From Sphingomonas glaciei (GTDB lineage Bacteria > Pseudomonadota > Alphaproteobacteria > Sphingomonadales > Sphingomonadaceae): 64,000 bases of DNA. Every line of letters begins with the position of its first letter. Position 1 is the first letter of the stretch. The position numbers and the translations under genes are program-made. Below, piece after piece: positions 59,665 through 64,000 of this stretch. Below the pieces are notes generated by a model. That model had not been told where the DNA came from, ran no database searches, and worked only from the letters and a program-made list of their open reading frames with translations. Where the stretch lies: positions 186,001 through 250,000 of the forward strand of contig NZ_CP097253.1 in assembly GCF_023380025.1 (NCBI RefSeq), given 5' to 3'.

Positions 59665-60606
59665 CGAACGTGCCTTCGCAATCATTGCCTCGCGTACCTT
59701 AGATGCCACGGCCCTGGCGACTGGAGGAGGAAACGCGTTGCCAACTTGCCTGTAAGCCGCCGTCTTCTTGCCGTGAAACTGCCAAGAGTCGTTGAAGCCT
59801 TGCAGTCGGGCGGCCATCCGGACTGTGAGCCGAGGCATGCCTAAGAAGTCTGCGGTCGGAACGTCATCAGCAATGCCCATCCCATCGACACCTAGACTCG
59901 CCCATGCCTTTTTTGCGCGAGTGGGCCCCAGGTCGGGGCCGCCGTGCTTCTTGGACCCACCAACCAACGTGGGAGCGATTTCATCCGCTCGCTCGGCCCA
60001 CTGCACAGCTCCTGCCCATCCTTTCTCCTGCATAAGGTCGAGCAACGCTGCTCCAACAGTTGGAGCATCAGTTGGATTCGGCGTCGGCCACTCGAAGGCG
60101 TCCTTTATGTCGTGACGCAAAGCAACAATGACGACACGGGGACGGAGTTGAGGAACGCCATAGTCAGACGCATTGAGGAGCCGCCAATGTGCTTCGTAAC
60201 CCATCAGATGCAGCTGCTGTCGAAGGAAGCCTCGATAATCCTCAAAGACTGCGTCGAGAAAACCTCGCACGTTCTCAATCATCACAGCTTTTGGGCGAGT
60301 CTCATCAACCAGACGTAGAGCAGCAGGAAACAGATTCCGTTCATCATCCTGCCCAAGCTGCTTGCCAGCTTTTGAGAACGGCGGGCAGGGCAGTCCACCC
60401 GCTAGAAGATCGATGCCCCTATGTGCTCTTCCATCGAAAGCATTGAGGTCGGTTTCGACTACGTCCCAGGCAGGGCGATTAAGCCGCAGAGTTGCACAGC
60501 AATCCCTGTCAATCTCAACCAACGCTGTGTGTCCAAACCCAGCGGCTTCCAGACCGGTCGCTTGTCCTCCGGCTCCTGCGCAGACTTCCAGAGAAACGAA
60601 CGTCAT
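59644..60606 (-). CDS. DNA (cytosine-5-)-methyltransferase
   Basis: 320 residues from ATG 60606 with GGGAG upstream; TTG 60651 would add fifteen. Motif I VCAGAGGQATGLEAAGF, motif IV with the catalytic Cys in GGLPCPPFSKAG, motif VI MIENVRGFL, motif VIII RPRVVIVAL, and motifs IX-X at RLQGFNDSW and QVGNAFPPPVARAV. The short target-recognition region is about residues 185-255. It probably protects host sites from the HNH enzyme. The recognition sequence is unknown. Confidence 0.95.
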   Translation of the reverse strand: MTFVSLEVCAGAGGQATGLEAAGFGHTALVEIDRDCCATLRLNRPAWDVVETDLNAFDGRAHRGIDLLAGGLPCPPFSKAGKQLGQDDERNLFPAALRLVDETRPKAVMIENVRGFLDAVFEDYRGFLRQQLHLMGYEAHWRLLNASDYGVPQLRPRVVIVALRHDIKDAFEWPTPNPTDAPTVGAALLDLMQEKGWAGAVQWAERADEIAPTLVGGSKKHGGPDLGPTRAKKAWASLGVDGMGIADDVPTADFLGMPRLTVRMAARLQGFNDSWQFHGKKTAAYRQVGNAFPPPVARAVASKVREAMIAKARSSLRLAG

Positions 60607-60692
60607 CTTATCGGCTCCCAGCTCTTCCGCTTTCACTCTTGCCGGCTCCAACAGAACGTTTCAAGAACAATCTTCCGCCGTTGGAGCTCACC

Positions 60693-61946
60693 CTAAGTCC
60701 GAACTTCTATCGGGCGGACCGGATGATTACCCAGCCAATCCTCCCAAGCGGGCAGATCGTAGTTCGCCGGCTCAAGCAGCGCACGTGTCCCCTCGATCGC
60801 CGTATCTCGTACCGCGCCGGGGAGCGAGATTGCGTCATCGAGGTTCCAGAGCTTGCTGGCCTTCTCGACGATTTTCAAGGCCGAGCTTAGTTCGAGCGTA
60901 CTCAGGATTTGCGAACCCGCGGCCATAGCCGGTTGTGCAACCATCGGTTTGGGATCGATGCGAAAAGCAAGCGACAGCATGTCCGGCTCATCGGTGGCAA
61001 CCTTGTAGGCAGCGACGCTGACTAGCTCCACATGAGCAGGAAGATTAGTCTGCGAGTGATAGTACTGAAGAAGGTACTTCCCAAGAGCGACAGAGTACAA
61101 CTTCAAAAACTCGTCGTTTTGCTTGGTCCAACAAGCCATTAGATCGGTTTGGAACGTAAGAAGGCTTCCGCCAATACAATCAGCCAGCGGTCCAGCAAAT
61201 GCATCTTCATGAACGTCAATGTTCTTCTGCACAGCCCCAACCACTTTGGACATAGGTCCGCCTAGAAGCTGGTGGTTCGCGCGTGTGGTGACGAAAAGCA
61301 TCCACGGCTTCCGGGCGCGTAGCTGATGAAGCAGCAGGACCTCTAAGGCGTCAAAAATGGACTTAGTTCGTGATTGCGGAAGGTACCCCAGATGATCACA
61401 AGCATCTATGTTAACGACGTCGAATGTATCATGCTGGTTAAGCCGGTTTGCGGCTTGACTGCTATCCACGGCAATGTCTTCCAACCGGTCTGACAGTATC
61501 TCAGCCTTGTCACTGACTTTGCCGGACTGCCTGAGGGCTGCCTCGGTAAGCAGGTACCTCTCGCGCGACTCGGACGCGGTGGCCGTCGCATCAGCGTACC
61601 CAGTGTCGAACCCGAAGTACTCTATCACTACGCCATAGCTACTGAGTTTCTCCGACAGGTACCTTACATCTAAGAGGTCGGGGCCAGGAAGGGTGAAGTA
61701 GCGTAGAGTTTGACGATCTCCAGGCTTACGAAAGTCTCGGATCAGGCGCTCGGCATGTTCACCCCACTGATAGTCGCGAACGATCTGCTTAACAGGGTGG
61801 TGCCAAGGCATGAAGTCTTGGCGCTTATCGAAGGAGATGCTCGTTGCAGCGGATGGTTCATTAGCATCCGTGCCGAAAACAAGCTTGTCGTACTCCTCTT
61901 CTTGCGGAACGTCCTGTTCGGTCTCATCACTAGGAGCAGCCGTCAC
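60693..61946 (-). CDS. Unrecognised protein of the GHKL/methyltransferase operon
   Basis: 417 residues from a GTG overlapping the GHKL-gene stop by 4 bp (GTGA). After an acidic N-terminus, the region RYFTLPGPDLLDVRYLSEKL...IEYFGFDTG...FDVVNIDACDHLG...LRARKPWMLFVTTRANH alternates strands and helices like a Rossmann or SAM-dependent fold, but I see no confident methyltransferase motif. The C-terminal half is helical. Tight coupling to the ATPase implies a shared complex or pathway. Function unknown; possibly a sensor or effector. Confidence 0.8.
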   Translation of the reverse strand: MTAAPSDETEQDVPQEEEYDKLVFGTDANEPSAATSISFDKRQDFMPWHHPVKQIVRDYQWGEHAERLIRDFRKPGDRQTLRYFTLPGPDLLDVRYLSEKLSSYGVVIEYFGFDTGYADATATASESRERYLLTEAALRQSGKVSDKAEILSDRLEDIAVDSSQAANRLNQHDTFDVVNIDACDHLGYLPQSRTKSIFDALEVLLLHQLRARKPWMLFVTTRANHQLLGGPMSKVVGAVQKNIDVHEDAFAGPLADCIGGSLLTFQTDLMACWTKQNDEFLKLYSVALGKYLLQYYHSQTNLPAHVELVSVAAYKVATDEPDMLSLAFRIDPKPMVAQPAMAAGSQILSTLELSSALKIVEKASKLWNLDDAISLPGAVRDTAIEGTRALLEPANYDLPAWEDWLGNHPVRPIEVRT

Positions 61947-63934
61947 GAGCGATCACCCCACACCAGATTCACGATAGCGGAGACAAGCTTCTGCTGCTCC
62001 TCGTAGGGTCTATCTTCAAACACGTCGAAAGCCGCGAGCACTTGAACTAAGGCTTTTACAACTGGCTCAGACTCAAAACCTCCGTGCTGTAAGTCCGGCG
62101 CAATCAGCTCTGTTCGCTGAAACGCCAGTGATCCTGATTCTCGTGCTTCAATCAGCGCTCTATCATCAGTTGCAAGTACCACTGATGGAGGACTGCTATC
62201 ACCCTTGCGTTGCTGCCAAAGGTTCGCGACGACTGAACCGAGCCGGTCTCCCCGTTGCCTCTCTTCCTGTTCCCTCCTCGAAGCCCTGAGTTCGGACGAT
62301 TTGTCCTTGAGCCTATTTGTAAGCTGTCTGATGGCCCCATGAAGGTACAGAGTTACTAGTTGCAGATGGGGGTGAGCGAAGTTGAATGACTCGCGATCAA
62401 TATTGAGTGCAGCGTCTAGCCCTCGATACACAAGAAGTTCTGATGTGATCTGCCGCAAGCGCGTCTGCTCGGAAACCTGGTACTTGAAGAAAGTTGGATC
62501 GAATAGGGAACCACTTGCTCCACGTATCCGAACTAAAACGCCATTATTCTCCTTGGGGACAATGCGCCCAGTCCAAAACAAGTAAGCGTCCAGCGAAAGT
62601 TCACCACCGCCCCTTTGCGAGGGAGAGTGCTTCGACAGGTCGGGCGCGTATTGCCCTACGAAAAGGATCGGTCTCTCGAGGCCGCGGATGGCAGTAGGTC
62701 GGTGCTTGAACCTTATGGGCCGCTTTAAAAGTACTCCATCCACGCTGACGTCGAAGCGGCCAACAGCATCAAGTCCGTCACGAAGTTTGGGGTTCCCCTC
62801 TACTTGTTTTTCGATCGCTTCACGGACGGTGGTACTGCCCTCTAAGCTTACCGGAAGTCCTCGTCCCCGCTCCTTGGTGATCCAGAAGAGATCGATGTTG
62901 TCCTTTGCTGTTAGCTCGAAGGGGTGCTTCTCTACATAAGGTACAGGAGCCGAGAGGCCCAAGCTCCAAATCATCTCTAGGTAGGCATCCAGCGTTTGAT
63001 TTAGGTCCGGCCGCTCAACGCGCGTAAACTCACCCTCGACGGCTTCAACCAGCTTCAACATCCTACAGTCGGATGGATCTTCGGCCGCCCATGGCAGGGT
63101 CGGCTGGATCGCCAATATTGAAGGTTCAGTTGCCCCGCTGAGCGGACCGGCCATGAATCCGGAGTGATAGGATGGCCGACTAACACGCATGCTTGTGTAA
63201 GTGTCGAGATCTCCCTTCTCGAGGGCCTCCTCTCTTTCAATGACCGCGCGCCAACGGTCAGCACTACGCAAGATGTCTCTTACGCGTGGCTTTATGTCAT
63301 CGAGGATTATGTCGGTGCCATGAGAAGAAAGGTCTTTCACCGCCTCCCGTCGAACGAAGACCTCGCCGCTTATGAACTCATCGCCATCTTCGGCCTCGAC
63401 CTGATTTGAACCATCCTCAGCATAGGCTCGCAGCTTTATCTCGGCGATAAGACGGTAAGGTGCCCCCTCCACTTTGGTGATGATCTGGAAACGACGGGCA
63501 AGCTGACTTATCGAGAATAGCCCGATGCCGATTTTACCAATCAGTGGGCGCCCGGCGGGTGTTTTGCTGCTGTCATGTTCCGATGTTATCCCGAGGTCAG
63601 CGCCTTCCTCGCTACGCTTGGCGCTGCCGCCGATGTTCTTCAGCAAGCGCGAGAGCGTGGCGTGGGACATACCTCTGCCGTTGTCCCTGACATAAATCCG
63701 AGAGAAACGCGGCGCATCAGTAAGGATAGTCACCTTAGAGGCGTCAGCATCCCAGGCGTTCGAGATCAGCTCTCGAAGCGCAGAGGCGGGCTGGCGGTAG
63801 ATCCCATCAGTCACACGAGCGATGACGCGATCACTGGCAGCTAAGCGGGTCCGTACAGTTTGTCCTTCATTGCCGGCATCAGCTAACCAAACCGCTAGCT
63901 TCCCGCCGTCGTCGATGATTACTGGCTCGTCCAA
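61943..63934 (-). CDS. GHKL ATPase (Hsp90/MutL/MORC-like)
   Basis: 663 residues if TTG 63934 is the start; the frame stays open to the window edge, so the true start may lie outside. Bergerat ATP-binding fold: N box SALRELISNAWDADASKV (Glu55, Asn59), G1 DNGRGM (84-89), G2 GKIGIGLFSISQ (133-144). A long middle/C-terminal region follows, with a charged coiled coil near NRLKDKSSELRASRREQEER. GHKL ATPases of this type occur in bacterial restriction-modification-like operons with C5 methylases and Vsr. Confidence 0.88.
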   Translation of the reverse strand: MDEPVIIDDGGKLAVWLADAGNEGQTVRTRLAASDRVIARVTDGIYRQPASALRELISNAWDADASKVTILTDAPRFSRIYVRDNGRGMSHATLSRLLKNIGGSAKRSEEGADLGITSEHDSSKTPAGRPLIGKIGIGLFSISQLARRFQIITKVEGAPYRLIAEIKLRAYAEDGSNQVEAEDGDEFISGEVFVRREAVKDLSSHGTDIILDDIKPRVRDILRSADRWRAVIEREEALEKGDLDTYTSMRVSRPSYHSGFMAGPLSGATEPSILAIQPTLPWAAEDPSDCRMLKLVEAVEGEFTRVERPDLNQTLDAYLEMIWSLGLSAPVPYVEKHPFELTAKDNIDLFWITKERGRGLPVSLEGSTTVREAIEKQVEGNPKLRDGLDAVGRFDVSVDGVLLKRPIRFKHRPTAIRGLERPILFVGQYAPDLSKHSPSQRGGGELSLDAYLFWTGRIVPKENNGVLVRIRGASGSLFDPTFFKYQVSEQTRLRQITSELLVYRGLDAALNIDRESFNFAHPHLQLVTLYLHGAIRQLTNRLKDKSSELRASRREQEERQRGDRLGSVVANLWQQRKGDSSPPSVVLATDDRALIEARESGSLAFQRTELIAPDLQHGGFESEPVVKALVQVLAAFDVFEDRPYEEQQKLVSAIVNLVWGDRS

Positions 63935-64000
63935 GCTCGCATTTTCCTCTGAATGAAGCGCCGACCTGCGTAAGCGCCAAGCAAGGCCACAGCAGTCCGC
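63919..64000 (-). CDS. Possible C-terminus of an upstream gene (partial)
   Basis: A second minus-strand frame reads ALLGAYAGRRFIQRKMRAWT and stops at 63919, overlapping the GHKL TTG by 16 bp. It could be the end of the preceding operon gene, but 27 codons are too few to be sure. Confidence 0.3.
   Translation of the reverse strand, partial: RTAVALLGAYAGRRFIQRKMRAWTSQ

Larger units (their letters stand above)
57215..64000. mobile_element. Second integrative element, at tRNA-Val, right end beyond window
   Basis: Begins at the tRNA-Val 3' end with a tyrosine integrase, followed by a restriction-modification-like cargo (Vsr, HNH nuclease, C5 methyltransferase, unknown protein, GHKL ATPase). GC content appears lower than in the core genes to the left. 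The distal att copy is not in the window, so the extent is unknown. Confidence 0.75.

Noticed and set aside
60189..60928. Several plus-strand ORFs opposite the methyltransferase gene
   Set aside because: Overlapping shadows of a gene with all C5-methyltransferase motifs; none has a recognisable domain.

Overview
The window looks like chromosome from an alphaproteobacterium of the Sphingomonadales type. The evidence is high GC with dense, overlapping operons, a Mg-type HemB, PEPxxWA-CTERM proteins with exosortase-A-associated genes, direct-repeat GTTC-N7-GTTC LexA boxes in front of lexA and uvrA, and neighbourhoods such as aroB-aroK-xerD-accA and tpiA-secG-pyrG. The genus cannot be fixed from the sequence alone.

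Layout. 1-10.5 kb is core: end of an S9 peptidase, valS, a MATE exporter, a lipid kinase, hemB, a fused MFS/spermidine-synthase-like protein, a GNAT and a lipoprotein, ending at tRNA-Arg(ACG). 10.5-19.8 kb is an integrated element. The last 46 bp of the tRNA are repeated exactly at 19727-19772, next to a tyrosine integrase. Inside lie a PEPxxWA-CTERM protein, a leftward operon of small unknown genes including a frameshifted DUF5681-like gene, a TIR-domain protein, an iteron-like GCGACGAT array around a hairpin, a DUF3987 replication-type ATPase, an excisionase-like HTH and a free-standing primase-tail-like winged helix. 19.9-23.3 kb holds a second, homologous PEPxxWA-CTERM protein and sphingomonad hypotheticals.

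23.3-25.2 kb is a visibly AT-richer patch with an ABC-type ATPase overlapping a DUF4435/TOPRIM-like gene, a PARIS-like anti-phage arrangement, beside a broken duplicate of the uvrA 3' end. 25.5-57 kb is mostly core: uvrA, lexA, a lone trpG, a PpiD-like foldase, tpiA, secG, pyrG, a CueR-like regulated copper cluster, trxB, an ACP/ligase/decarboxylase set tied to exosortase systems, radA, cvpA, cysS, an Fe-S scaffold, a K+/H+ antiporter, aroB, aroK, xerD and accA.

At tRNA-Val(GAC) (57140) a second element starts with its own integrase. It carries Vsr, an HNH endonuclease, a C5 cytosine methyltransferase, an unrecognised 417-residue protein and a GHKL (Hsp90/MutL-like) ATPase, and appears to run past the right edge. 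This restriction-modification-like GHKL system, the ATPase-DUF4435 pair and the TIR-bearing tRNA-Arg element are the three main candidate defence loci.
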